Shown here: in pieces, positions 52,060 through 61,222 of the stretch
Numbering within the stretch: the first letter of the stretch is position 1
Layout of the letters: each line of letters starts with the position of its first letter
Assembly (NCBI RefSeq): GCF_051486985.1
Contig: NZ_JAHVDV010000026.1
Location: 11,071-75,070 of the forward strand
Length of the DNA stretch: 64,000 bases
From: CBFFRJ01 sp051486985
GTDB taxonomy: Bacteria > Pseudomonadota > Gammaproteobacteria > Enterobacterales > Enterobacteriaceae
Direction of reading: 5' to 3'
The notes under the pieces: generated by a model
What the model was told of the DNA's origin: nothing
The model's database searches: none
What the model saw: only the letters and a program-made list of their open reading frames with translations
Translations under genes and position numbers: made by a program

Positions 52060-53994
52060 ATGAGTAAACGAAAGAAAATGACGGCCAGAACGCTGATGCT
52101 GGCGTCAATATTTATCACTATCACGATCGGATTCCTGATCACTATCGGCCTGCTGCTCTGGCAGTCTATGCATCAACAACAAGCCGTTGCGCAAAAACAT
52201 CTGCAACAAATTGCCCATACTGAATCGCTGCGTGTACAGCAGCAGCTCGACACGGCGCTGACCGCTTCGCGCGATCTCGGTATCAGTGCCTGGTCTTTGC
52301 ATCAGGCGGGGCTTCAGGACAGGCGCGGGCTTGATCAATTGCTGACGGATTTTCTGCGTCAGCATAATGACTTCCTGTCGATGTCGCTGACCTTTGAAGC
52401 GAACGCATTCGATGGAAAAGACAGCGATTTTGCCGGTCAGCCGGAGCAGGATCCGGCCGGACGTTACGCCCGTTATGTCGACCGCGATAGCGGCGGCAAC
52501 CCGGCACTGCACAATCTTGTGGACTACGAAACGCCGGGCAGCGGTGATTACTATGTGCTGCCTCGCCAGCGCCAGAAAGAGGTCATCATTGAACCTTACC
52601 TCTATCCCTACAATGGGGTGGATGTGATGCTCACCTCCATTGCCGCGCCCATTATTCGCGACGGTAAATTCCAGGGATCCGTTACCTCAGACTTTTCACT
52701 GGAAACCCTGCAAAAAATGATTGGCAGCATCAAACCCTGGGAGGGGTCGGGCTATGCGCTGCTCCTCTCGGCGCAGAACAAAGTCATCTCCAGCCCGGAT
52801 AAATCAATGACCGGTAAGCCCTGGACCGGGGCGATAAGCGGGGAGGCGGTGGTGCGTATCGACGACGCCATTCTGAACGAGCCTGCGTTTGTGACCTGGC
52901 AATCCATCGAGGTAGGCAACAGCCAGACGCCGTGGAAGCTCGCCATTGTGGCACCGGTCAGCGTGGTGATGGCGGAAGCCTGGAACTACCTGCGCAATGC
53001 CATTATTTTGATGATCCTGAGCATCATCATTGTCAGCGTCGTGGTTGCGCTGGTTTTCACCCGTAAAGTAGCGCACCCCGTAGGTGGCGAGCCATCAGAA
53101 GCTTCAGAGATTGCCCTCTCCGTGGCGCAGGGGGATTTAAGCAACCCGATTCCGGTACGATCGGGGGACACCAGCAGCATTTTCTATGCGCTGCATACCA
53201 TGCAGTCTGAGCTGCAACGTATTGTGGGCAGCATCAGTGATGCCAGCCACTCAGTGCGGTCGGGCAGCAGTGAAATAGCGGCGGGTAACCTCGACCTGGC
53301 CTCACGCACAGAAGAGCAGGCGGCGGCTATTGTAGAGACGGCGGCGAGTATGGAGCAGATCTCCGTAACCGTGAAAAATAACGCCGACAATGTTCAGAAA
53401 GCGACCCGTCTTACCGAAAAAGCGGCACAGATAGCCGGACAAGGGGAGACGCTGGTAGGGGAAGTGGTGGATATCATCGGTAAGATTGATGAGAGCGCCA
53501 ATAAGATTGGCGATATCAACAGCATCATCGATGGCATTGCTTTCCAGACCAATATCCTGGCGCTGAACGCAGCGGTGGAAGCGGCACGTGCGGGTGAGCA
53601 GGGGCGGGGCTTTGCGGTGGTGGCGGGGGAGGTGCGTAATCTTGCTCAGCGCAGCTCTAACGCGGCCAAAGAGATTTCGACGCTGATTGAGGAGTCTAAC
53701 GGGCGCGTCAGCAAGGGGGTCATGCTGGTCAATGAGACCGGAGCCATGATGGCGCAGATAATCGAGTCGGTGATGAGCGTGCATCTGGTGATTGGTGAGA
53801 TTGTTCAGGCGCTGGATGAACAGACCAAAGGGGTCAGTCAGGTCAGCGTAGCGGTCAATCAGATGGACAGCGCCACCCAGCTGAATGCGTCACTGGTGCA
53901 GCAGATTTCCGCCGCTGCGATGTCGCTGGAGGAGCAGGCGAAGAATCTGGAGGAGACGCTGGCCTTTTTTGCAAAGGGCCAGGCAGAATACTAA
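52060..53994 (+). CDS. Methyl-accepting chemotaxis protein (dCache-like sensor)
   Basis: 644 residues. TM1 at about 12-34 (LMLASIFITITIGFLITIGLLLW), a periplasmic sensor of about 275 residues of the double-Cache type (YYVLPRQRQKEVIIEPYLYPYNGVDVMLTSIAAPII), TM2 at about 312-333, HAMP (including VAQGDLSNPIPV), and a signalling domain with FQTNILALNAAVEAARAGEQGRGFAVVAGEVRNLA. No C-terminal CheR-binding pentapeptide (ends KGQAEY). A FliA-type promoter lies just upstream. The Cache motif resembles amino-acid sensors, but I cannot name the ligand. Confidence 0.92.
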   Translation: MSKRKKMTARTLMLASIFITITIGFLITIGLLLWQSMHQQQAVAQKHLQQIAHTESLRVQQQLDTALTASRDLGISAWSLHQAGLQDRRGLDQLLTDFLRQHNDFLSMSLTFEANAFDGKDSDFAGQPEQDPAGRYARYVDRDSGGNPALHNLVDYETPGSGDYYVLPRQRQKEVIIEPYLYPYNGVDVMLTSIAAPIIRDGKFQGSVTSDFSLETLQKMIGSIKPWEGSGYALLLSAQNKVISSPDKSMTGKPWTGAISGEAVVRIDDAILNEPAFVTWQSIEVGNSQTPWKLAIVAPVSVVMAEAWNYLRNAIILMILSIIIVSVVVALVFTRKVAHPVGGEPSEASEIALSVAQGDLSNPIPVRSGDTSSIFYALHTMQSELQRIVGSISDASHSVRSGSSEIAAGNLDLASRTEEQAAAIVETAASMEQISVTVKNNADNVQKATRLTEKAAQIAGQGETLVGEVVDIIGKIDESANKIGDINSIIDGIAFQTNILALNAAVEAARAGEQGRGFAVVAGEVRNLAQRSSNAAKEISTLIEESNGRVSKGVMLVNETGAMMAQIIESVMSVHLVIGEIVQALDEQTKGVSQVSVAVNQMDSATQLNASLVQQISAAAMSLEEQAKNLEETLAFFAKGQAEY

Positions 53995-54005
53995 TGTCGC
54001 GTTTT

Positions 54006-54091
54006 CCCCTCACCCCAGTGGGGCGAGGGGACCTGTCGCACGGTGGCCCCTTTTCGCCCTCTCTCTTTCAGGGAGAGGGCAGGGGTGAGGG
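54006..54091. repeat. Dispersed hairpin repeat, long copy
   Basis: CCCCTCACCCC at the left pairs with GGGGTGAGGG at the right; inside is a CCCTCTCTC / GGGAGAGGG stem. The largest copy of the family also seen at 303, 5249 and 15471; it follows the chemoreceptor stop by 11 bases. Confidence 0.8.
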
Positions 54092-54244
54092 TCATGTGCT
54101 GCCATTACCGCTTTGTTCATTTGCCAGAAATCTACCGGGCAGTTTTACAAACCCTCGCATCCTGCCTGACGCCTCGTCTCAAACTCCCTATACTGCCAAA
54201 AAACAAAAAAATGACTCACACTGATAGAACAGGCAGGGTAAAGG

Positions 54245-55219
54245 ATGGAAACCGCAAGTTTTCTGGGGCAGCTTACGCAGCAAATGATATTGTCGGCCCC
54301 GTTATTTTCATTAATTGCGTTAGGTTATTGTCTCGGCCGATTTGCAGGTTGGCCGGAAGCAGCCAGTGGGGTATTTAACCGTTTTTGTTTTTCGATTGCC
54401 CTGCCCTGCATGTTATTTAAGGTCATGAGTAAATTTTACCAAAGCCCGCCGGTTGATATGCGTTTACTCATTGCCTATTTTGGCAGTTGCCTGCTGATAT
54501 ATATCGTAGGACGCGTTGTTGCAAAAAGCGTGTTTGGCCTGGATGCTGTCTCAGGATCGGTTTTTGGCCTCGGCGGTATCTTCTCTAATAATGTCATGCT
54601 CGGTATTCCGGTTGCCGTGATCCTTCTCGGTCAGGAGAGCCTGGCCTCAGTCGCGCTGGTGCTGGTGTTTAACAGCCTGATTTTGTGGACCCTGGTGACC
54701 GTCTCCGTAGAGTGGGCGCAGAGCGGCAGTTTTACCTGGAAAGGCATCGGCAAAACCCTGCTCAACGTACTACGCAATCCCTTGATAATCGGTATTTTTT
54801 CGGGATTCGCCTGGAGTGCGACCCACCACCCCCTTCCGCAGTTTATTGATGGCCCGGTGAGCATGCTCGGGCAAATTTCCGCCCCGCTAACGCTGGTCAC
54901 GCTGGGGATGAGCCTGTCGCATTACAATATCAGCCAGGGGCTGCGGGAAAGCGGAGCCATTTGCCTGATTAAACTGGTGCTGATGCCGGGGCTTATCTGG
55001 GCGCTGGCCTATGCACTGCATCTGCCGCGACAAGAGAGCCAGGTCGTCGTCCTGCTGGGATCGATGGCGGTGGGCATAAACGTCTACCTGATGGCGCAGA
55101 AATTCAAGGTGTTACAGGGTGCGACGGCAACCAGCATGCTGATATCGACCCTTCTTTCCACGCTTACCACCCCGCTGTTGATGATTCTGATGAGCCGCTT
55201 TTATCCCGCCTGGCCCTGA
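54245..55219 (+). CDS. AEC family transporter
   Basis: 324 residues, about ten membrane helices. Belongs to the auxin efflux carrier family: N-terminal LIALGYCLGRFAGWP, the FGLGGIFSNNVMLGIPVAV motif with the conserved Asn pair, and the pseudo-symmetric second half (LKLVLMPGLIWALAYAL-like). Bacterial members move dicarboxylates such as malate or malonate; the substrate here is unknown. Start at 54245 follows GGGTAAAGG. Confidence 0.87.
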   Translation: METASFLGQLTQQMILSAPLFSLIALGYCLGRFAGWPEAASGVFNRFCFSIALPCMLFKVMSKFYQSPPVDMRLLIAYFGSCLLIYIVGRVVAKSVFGLDAVSGSVFGLGGIFSNNVMLGIPVAVILLGQESLASVALVLVFNSLILWTLVTVSVEWAQSGSFTWKGIGKTLLNVLRNPLIIGIFSGFAWSATHHPLPQFIDGPVSMLGQISAPLTLVTLGMSLSHYNISQGLRESGAICLIKLVLMPGLIWALAYALHLPRQESQVVVLLGSMAVGINVYLMAQKFKVLQGATATSMLISTLLSTLTTPLLMILMSRFYPAWP

Positions 55220-55264
55220 GCGTTACTGACGCAGAGCACGCGTGCGTGCTCTGCAACGTCTGCT

Positions 55265-56059
55265 TTACAGAATGTCGTCCACTACGCCGCCGTCCACGCG
55301 CAGTGCCGCGCCTGACGTGGCCGACGCCTGCATTGAGCAGACATAGACCACCATGTTTGCCACCTCTTCGACGGTTGCAGCCCGCTGAATAACGGAGCTG
55401 GGGCGGTTGCTCATCACGAACTCGGTTGCCAGCGTATCCAGCGATTTACCGGTTCGTTTGATCTCATCCTCCATCATAGCGGCGAAGCCATCGGAGAGGG
55501 TTGGGCCTGGCAATACGCTATTGACTGTAACACCACTACCGGCAACAAACTTCGCCAGCCCACGGGCCAGCGAAAGCTGAGCAGTTTTGGTCACCCCGTA
55601 ATGGATCATGTCAGCAGGAATATTGCGCGCCGATTCTGAGGAGATAAATACCACGCGCCCCCAGCCTTTTTTTACCATCGCAGGCAGTAACGCACGGGAG
55701 AGACGCACGCCAGACATCACGTTGGTTTGCCAGTAGGTCTCCCAGGTTGCATCGTCGGTTTCATAAAAATCCTGCGGGCCGTAAATCCCGGCATTATTGA
55801 CCAGAATATCGGCATCCGTCGCCGCGCTTAACAGGGCTTCCACGCCTTCGGCTGCGCTGAGATCGGCAACGGCGGTGCGCACACGTGCGCCTGGTACACG
55901 TGCATTCAGTGCCTGAAGGGCTTTGCTCACTGATGCCTCACTGCGCCCGTTAAGGATCACCTCCGCACCGCTTTCGGCCAGTCCTGTCGCAATAGCAAAA
56001 CCAATGCCGCCCGTAGAGGCGGTAACCAGTGCCACTTTTCCACTCAGATCGATTTTCAT
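55265..56059 (-). CDS. SDR family oxidoreductase
   Basis: 264 residues with CAGGAG before the start. Classical SDR: VTASTGGIGFAIA (TG-x3-GxG variant with TASTGGIG), NNAGIYG, then SSESARNIPADMIHYGVTKTA (Ser, Tyr-x3-Lys). Similar to 3-oxoacyl-ACP reductase-like proteins. Convergent with the AEC transporter gene. Its promoter would lie just left of the nikA remnant. Confidence 0.87.
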   Translation of the reverse strand: MKIDLSGKVALVTASTGGIGFAIATGLAESGAEVILNGRSEASVSKALQALNARVPGARVRTAVADLSAAEGVEALLSAATDADILVNNAGIYGPQDFYETDDATWETYWQTNVMSGVRLSRALLPAMVKKGWGRVVFISSESARNIPADMIHYGVTKTAQLSLARGLAKFVAGSGVTVNSVLPGPTLSDGFAAMMEDEIKRTGKSLDTLATEFVMSNRPSSVIQRAATVEEVANMVVYVCSMQASATSGAALRVDGGVVDDIL

Positions 56060-56185
56060 TTTTGCTCCTGTTTGATGGAAGGAATGATTAATCCTGGCAG
56101 CTAATCTTCAGGACAGGTAGCGAAGAGGCGGTCCGGGAAGCGTGAAGGCCCTTTTTGATAAACCGCCGCAGGCGCGTTTCGCAAA

Positions 56186-56717
56186 TTAGTAGCGATCGTT
56201 GCGTACCAGCACATCGTACCGGTTCAGGCGCGTCTCTTTTAACACCCACGGACCGGTGCCGATGGGGATCAGAATGCCGTCTTTGGTTTCATGATCTGTA
56301 AACTGCGACGGGGCGATAAAGCGGAACGGACGCGACAGCGACAGTTTCTGCAGGAAAGGGTAGTAAGCCCTCTTCAGGGGGATTTGCAGCTCGCTGTCGC
56401 CGAGGGCTTTGACATCGGTTATCTGGTTAGTCAGCTCAAGCCAGGCGTGGCGCTTGCGGTTATCCAGCACCGCACGGACGTTTTCTGCTGCCGCCACGGC
56501 GTTGAAGGATACCCCGTTAGAGAACGTCGCCTCGGTGCGCAACCTGATACTTCACCAGCCCTGCTCTGGCGAACATCAGGTTAGGGGTATAGCGATGCGG
56601 ATAGAGTGGCCCTACATTGACGGGCCAGGCGGTTGTCAGCTCAGAGGAAGCAAAAGCATGAGTAATGAGCGTCGCGCGGGCTAACAGCAGAGCGCTGAAA
56701 GCGCGTGAGAACGGCAT
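56186..56717 (-). pseudogene. nikA: nikA remnant (nickel-binding periplasmic protein)
   Basis: Two pieces in different frames on the minus strand. Residues from the start at 56717: a signal-like N-terminus then ELTTAWPVNVGPLYPHRYTPN, matching mature NikA. Then, after a loss of about 40 codons and a frame change near 56540, FSNGVSFNAVAAAENVRAV to GTGPWVLKETRLNRYDVLV, matching NikA to about residue 220. The remaining 300 residues and nikBCDER are gone. The position beside yhhT fits the E. coli order yhhT-acpT-nikA, so this is a decayed resident operon. Confidence 0.87.
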
Positions 56718-56986
56718 CGTTGTCCTGGAAAAAGAGACAGTGACGAAAGGAGTATGACGGTTCTAATCATTCATCATAGGGATATGGTGCACGGGATTAA
56801 AAGCCACATAGATAAAATGGATATTTCTTCCGCCGTAAGGGGAAGGTGTCGCGCTGCAGGCCTGGGTATCGGAGCGAAGTTATTGCTCTGTTCGCTGCCA
56901 TCACGCAGTTACATGGCTGCGGCGCAGACAATGAGAAGGTCATCATCTGCGCCGCCAGCGAATTTCCGTCTGCCCCGGTTTAACGT

Positions 56987-58036
56987 CTACCCTGGCAGGC
57001 GGCTTTTTGGTCTGCCCGGTCCAAGCAGGATGGCCAGTTTGCTGCCGCCTCTGGTGGTTTCCATCCAGATCTTACAGACGCTGGTAAGCGGCACGGAGAG
57101 TAACATGCCGATAGGGCCAAGTAGCCAGCCCCAGATCAGCAATGAGAGGAAGACCACCAGCGTTGACATACCGAGCCGATGACCCATCATGCGCGGCTCC
57201 ATAATATTGCCTATCACCATATGCACGATCAGGAACAGGCTCCCCACCAGTACACACTCGTAAACGCCATTAAAAAGCAGCGCCTGGAGCATTGGCGGAA
57301 TGGCGGAAATGACCGAACCGATATTGGGTACGTAGTTAAGCAGGAACGCCAGCACCCCCCACATCAACGCAAACTGAATGCCCATAATGGCCAGGCCTGC
57401 CCACACGATCACCCCGGTCCACAAACTCAGTAGCGTTTTCAACGCCAGGTAGTGTGACACCCCCTTCAGTGCCCGGTGTAATCCGGCAATATGGATTTGT
57501 GGATTGTTCAGCGCAAAGCGCAACTTGTAAGGAACATGGCGCACTTCGAACAGCATAAATACCATGGTCATGACCAGTAAAACGATGCTCGCCATGGCGT
57601 TGGAAAGCTGGGTCATCAGCGCGGTAGCAAAGGTCATCATCTTGTCGGAGTCCATGCGCTGTAGCATGCGTTCCGGCGAGACATGCAGGTGCAGGAAGGG
57701 GAGGGCCTCCTGGAGCTGAAGGAACTTACGAGTAAACTCGCGATTGTATTTTGGCAGCATATCCATGAATTCGCTGATGGAGGCAGCCAGTACCCCAAAC
57801 AGCGCGGTCAGGAACACTAACATCACCAGAACCACGATAGTGATAGCAACGGGGCGCTTAATCCCGCGTCGAAGAAACCAGGTGACCAGTGGGTTTAAAA
57901 CGATGGCAAAAAACAGTGCCAGTAATAATTGCACAATAATATCGGCGGCGGCATGAATACCGGCCAGAATAATGACCAGAGAGGCCAGTTTGAGAAGAAT
58001 GTGTAAACCCGCACGATCGGGCTGGGGCTGTGTCAT
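56987..58036 (-). CDS. yhhT: YhhT, AI-2E family membrane transporter
   Basis: 349 residues, about eight membrane helices with the typical large soluble loop after helix 3 (SEFMDMLPKYNREFTRKFLQLQ). The AI-2E core motif is NYVPNIGSVISAIPPMLQALL followed by IMEPRMMGHRLGMSTLVVFLSLLIWGWLLGPIGMLLSVPLT. The substrate in E. coli is not established. It is divergent from yhhS over 145 bases, the E. coli layout. acpT, which follows yhhT in E. coli, is not recognisable in the 270 bases to the left. Confidence 0.92.
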   Translation of the reverse strand: MTQPQPDRAGLHILLKLASLVIILAGIHAAADIIVQLLLALFFAIVLNPLVTWFLRRGIKRPVAITIVVLVMLVFLTALFGVLAASISEFMDMLPKYNREFTRKFLQLQEALPFLHLHVSPERMLQRMDSDKMMTFATALMTQLSNAMASIVLLVMTMVFMLFEVRHVPYKLRFALNNPQIHIAGLHRALKGVSHYLALKTLLSLWTGVIVWAGLAIMGIQFALMWGVLAFLLNYVPNIGSVISAIPPMLQALLFNGVYECVLVGSLFLIVHMVIGNIMEPRMMGHRLGMSTLVVFLSLLIWGWLLGPIGMLLSVPLTSVCKIWMETTRGGSKLAILLGPGRPKSRLPG

Positions 58037-58181
58037 GGGTAATTCCTTTTTATATACCGCACGCTAAGTGTAGCTACTGGCGTGCGCTTCGCCCTGGGCA
58101 GATAATCTTAATCTGCTTGCTGATTTCCTGCTCATGACGTGGTAATAGTGAAACATTGTTGTGAATATCTGGTGATCCCCC

Positions 58182-59384
58182 ATGCCTGAACAAGCCGCTG
58201 AACCGGCGCTAAGCGGATTACGTCTTAATCTGCGGATTCTGTCTGTTGTTGTTTTTAATTTCGCAAGTTACCTCACGATAGGGTTACCGCTCGCCGTCTT
58301 ACCCGGCTATGTGCACGACACCCTCGGCTACAGCGCCTTCTGGGCGGGGCTGGTTATCAGCCTGCAATACTTCGCGACCCTCATTAGCCGCCCCCATGCC
58401 GGGCGCTATGCCGATACGCTTGGGCCGAAAAAAGTGGTGGTGTTTGGTCTGTGTGGTGCATTCATCTGTGGGCTTTGCTATTGGCTGGCGGACCTGCAAA
58501 GCACCTCTCCGTTGGTCAGTCTGGTGCTGCTTTGCGTCGGGCGTGTGATTCTCGGGGTCGGGCAAAGCTTTGCCGGTACCGGGTCCATGCTCTGGGGCGT
58601 AGGTGTCGTCGGTTCATTGCATATCGCCCGTGTTATCTCCTGGAATGGTATCGCTACCTATGGCGCGATGGCGCTCGGTGCGCCGCTTGGCGTTATCTGT
58701 TTTAACTACGCCGGGCTGAGCGGGCTGGGCTGGTTCATTATGGCGGTGGTGTTCGTCGCGATTGCCTGCGCGCTGCCACGTGCGGCGGTGAAAGCCAGCA
58801 AAGGCAAGCCGCTGCCGTTCCGTGCGGTATTGGGTTTCGTCTGGATTTATGGCATGGGGCTGGCGCTCGGCACTGCCGGATTTGGCGTTATCGCCACCTT
58901 TATCACCTTCTTTTATGATGCAAAAGGGTGGGACGGAGCGGCCTTTGCCCTGACCCTGTTCAGCCTGGCCTTTGTTGGCTCCCGGCTGGTTTTCCCGAAC
59001 AGTATTAACCGTCTGGGCGGTCTGAACGTGGCGATGATAAGCCTGGCGGTGGAGGTGGTCGGGCTGATTCTGGTGGGGATAGCCGATGCGCCAATGGTGG
59101 CGAAAATCGGCGTGTTCCTCACTGGGGCCGGTTTCTCGCTGGTCTTCCCGGCGCTGGGGGTGGTGGCGGTCAAGGCGGTCCCGCAGCATAACCAGGGTGC
59201 TGCGCTCGGCACTTATACGGTTTTTATGGATCTGTCGCTGGGCATCACGGGGCCGCTTGCGGGCCTGCTGATGGCATGGTCAGGCGTGTCGATGGTTTAT
59301 CTGCTGACGGCGCTGCTGGTGGCGGGAGCGTTGCTGTTGACGTGGTGGTTAAAAAAACGGCCTCCACCGGAGGCCGCTTGCTGA
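58182..59384 (+). CDS. yhhS: YhhS, MFS transporter
   Basis: 400 residues, 12 membrane helices; E. coli YhhS is 405. Loop motif RPHAGRYADTLGPKKV after helix 2 is the MFS signature of this subgroup (related to arabinose exporters). E. coli overexpression studies link it to glyphosate tolerance; the natural substrate is open. It ends one base before the end of the convergent dcrB. Confidence 0.92.
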   Translation: MPEQAAEPALSGLRLNLRILSVVVFNFASYLTIGLPLAVLPGYVHDTLGYSAFWAGLVISLQYFATLISRPHAGRYADTLGPKKVVVFGLCGAFICGLCYWLADLQSTSPLVSLVLLCVGRVILGVGQSFAGTGSMLWGVGVVGSLHIARVISWNGIATYGAMALGAPLGVICFNYAGLSGLGWFIMAVVFVAIACALPRAAVKASKGKPLPFRAVLGFVWIYGMGLALGTAGFGVIATFITFFYDAKGWDGAAFALTLFSLAFVGSRLVFPNSINRLGGLNVAMISLAVEVVGLILVGIADAPMVAKIGVFLTGAGFSLVFPALGVVAVKAVPQHNQGAALGTYTVFMDLSLGITGPLAGLLMAWSGVSMVYLLTALLVAGALLLTWWLKKRPPPEAAC

Positions 59385-59942
59385 TTACTTGATGACCAGC
59401 GTATTAACAATGTTTTCCGCTGTGGTCTGCGCCTGCTGCTGGTTATCTGCCGGCAGCGTAACCTGAAGGGTCAGCAGTTTGTTATCCACTTTTCCCAACA
59501 CAACGGTTGACCAGGCTGTCTGCCCTTTTGCAGAGATAATGCTGTCGAGCTGTTGCATCGTCTGGCCTTTAAGCTCGATAGACTTATTGGTCACAACCTG
59601 CAGCTGAGGATCGCGGCTGCGCTGCTGATCCTCAAGACGTTTTGCCAGCGTATCCAGCCCTTCCTGCGTGTCGTCACCCACAATCACAATTACCGCTTTC
59701 TGCCCGCTGGCGTCAGAGTAAACGTGCATATTGTTGGCCTGAGTGCCCAGTTTGCCGCTTTGATCGGTCATGTCTGCGGGCAGTGAGAAGCTAAGCTTGC
59801 CGTCCAGCAGGGAGACCGGTTGCCCGGCGGCGTTGCTTTCTGCCGAGGCACCCTGCACGGGCGCTTTGCTGTCACTGTTGTCGCAGGCCGCCAGACCCAT
59901 CACCAGCAGGCCAATACCGACATATTTAACCAGATTGCGCAT
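59385..59942 (-). CDS. dcrB: DcrB, inner-membrane lipoprotein
   Basis: 185 residues from 59942 (MRNLVKYVGIGLLVMGLAACDNSD), the E. coli length. Lipobox LAAC with Asp at +2, which predicts retention in the inner membrane. In E. coli DcrB is required for entry of phages C1 and C6 and, with YciB, for envelope integrity. Next to yhhQ in the E. coli order. The open frame extends 18 codons upstream without support. Confidence 0.94.
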   Translation of the reverse strand: MRNLVKYVGIGLLVMGLAACDNSDSKAPVQGASAESNAAGQPVSLLDGKLSFSLPADMTDQSGKLGTQANNMHVYSDASGQKAVIVIVGDDTQEGLDTLAKRLEDQQRSRDPQLQVVTNKSIELKGQTMQQLDSIISAKGQTAWSTVVLGKVDNKLLTLQVTLPADNQQQAQTTAENIVNTLVIK

Positions 59943-60014
59943 TGACTTCTTCCTTTCGATAAACAGCCATAACGGCTCATTCGTCCATCTTACCACAACT
60001 GGAAACGCGTACCT

Positions 60015-60680
60015 TTAACTGGTCTGTAACGCCGAGATTTCAGATTTGTCTGCCAGTCTTTTCAGTAACATATTGAGCAACACACCATACATCGGCAGGA
60101 AGAACGCGATGCTGATAATGACCTTAAAGGCGTAATCCACCAGGGCGATTTCCATCCAGTGTTCGGCCATAAACGGGTCAGGGCTGTGCCAGAAGGCGAT
60201 AAAGAAGAAAGCAAGCGTGTCACTGGCGTTGCCAAATACCGTGGAGGCAGCAGGCGCCAGCCACCAACGTCGGTTCTGACGCAGACGGTTAAATACGTGC
60301 ACGTCGAGGATCTGCCCCAGCGCATAGGCCATAAAGCTGGCCGTCGCGATACGGGCCACGAACAGGTTGAAGTGGACAAGCGCGTCGAATCCCTGCCAGC
60401 TTCCCATATAGAACAGAGAAGAGATGGCGTAAGAGATAACCAGCGCCGGGATCATCACCGCAAAGATAATCCGGCGTGCCAGCGGCGCGCCAAAAATACG
60501 CACGGTCAGATCGGTCGCGAGGAAGATGAACGGGAAACTGAACGCCCCCCAGGTGGTATGCAGGCCGAAAATGCTCACCGGCAACTGCACCAGATAGTTA
60601 CTGGAGGTGATCACCAAGAGGTGAAAAAGGGATAGCCAGAACAGCGCTTTCATGCGCTGAGAGTGTGAAAACTGCGTCAT
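60015..60680 (-). CDS. yhhQ: YhhQ, 7-cyano-7-deazaguanine/queuosine precursor transporter
   Basis: 221 residues, about six membrane helices, VUT family (DUF165). Takes up queuosine precursors preQ0 and preQ1 for tRNA modification. Family features: LVQLPVSIFGLHTTWGAFSFPFIFLATDLTVRIFG and the charged DLTVRIFG motif, with NLFVARIATASFMAYALGQILDVHVFNRLRQ. Precedes dcrB by 72 bases on the same strand. Confidence 0.95.
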   Translation of the reverse strand: MTQFSHSQRMKALFWLSLFHLLVITSSNYLVQLPVSIFGLHTTWGAFSFPFIFLATDLTVRIFGAPLARRIIFAVMIPALVISYAISSLFYMGSWQGFDALVHFNLFVARIATASFMAYALGQILDVHVFNRLRQNRRWWLAPAASTVFGNASDTLAFFFIAFWHSPDPFMAEHWMEIALVDYAFKVIISIAFFLPMYGVLLNMLLKRLADKSEISALQTS

Positions 60681-60827
60681 ATTTTGACCTTTTTAAGTTG
60701 GGGTGAGGGAACCCAATAAACATGCATACGCTTTTTGAAAGCCGCCGCATGATACTGCAACAATTATTCGATGCAATGGTTATTTTTAACGCAACCGTTA
60801 ACCTGGCTTTTGCCCTGTGGCTACAGG

Positions 60828-61112
60828 CTAGCCAATAATGACCGTGCCGTTACCAATAACCACACCGCCGCAGTCTATAGCATCACCGGTTCTGGCAGCG
60901 GGCAGGCCGTCGATAAACACCGTAGCGGAACCATTGGCTATTTTTCGAGGATGAGGCGGATGTTTAGGTTTTGAATGCGGGGTCAGAGGATCTCCTTTTC
61001 GGGCGGCAGGGAGACTATCGATAAATACAGTGGGTGAACCTGCAGTAATGACGGTTTCACGATAACCATCATGCTGAGTACCTTTATCGTTAAGTCTGGC
61101 GGCTTGGGACAT
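60828..61112 (-). CDS. PAAR-domain protein (type VI secretion spike tip)
   Basis: 94 residues, a single PAAR domain: MSQAARLNDKGTQHDG, then two SPTVFIDSLPAARKGD / SATVFIDGLPAARTGD repeats and VVIGNGTVIIG, which build the metal-stabilised cone that caps VgrG. No fused toxin. Ribosome site AAAGGAGA. It is the last gene of a minus-strand set after two paralogous exported proteins and a metallopeptidase, so it is probably the loading tip for that toxin. No VgrG or T6SS core gene is in the window. Confidence 0.9.
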   Translation of the reverse strand: MSQAARLNDKGTQHDGYRETVITAGSPTVFIDSLPAARKGDPLTPHSKPKHPPHPRKIANGSATVFIDGLPAARTGDAIDCGGVVIGNGTVIIG

Positions 61113-61222
61113 ATTTTCTCCTTTGTTTTTTTATCTGTTTGTGATTTTAGATGGTTTTTTTGAAGGGAGGTTCTGTTTAATTTATCCAGGAATAACTTGG
61201 GCTATTTCCTAAAAAATATGCA

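Noticed and set aside
56718..56986. Possible acpT remains between nikA and yhhT
   Set aside because: The position is right but I could not align any frame to AcpT convincingly.
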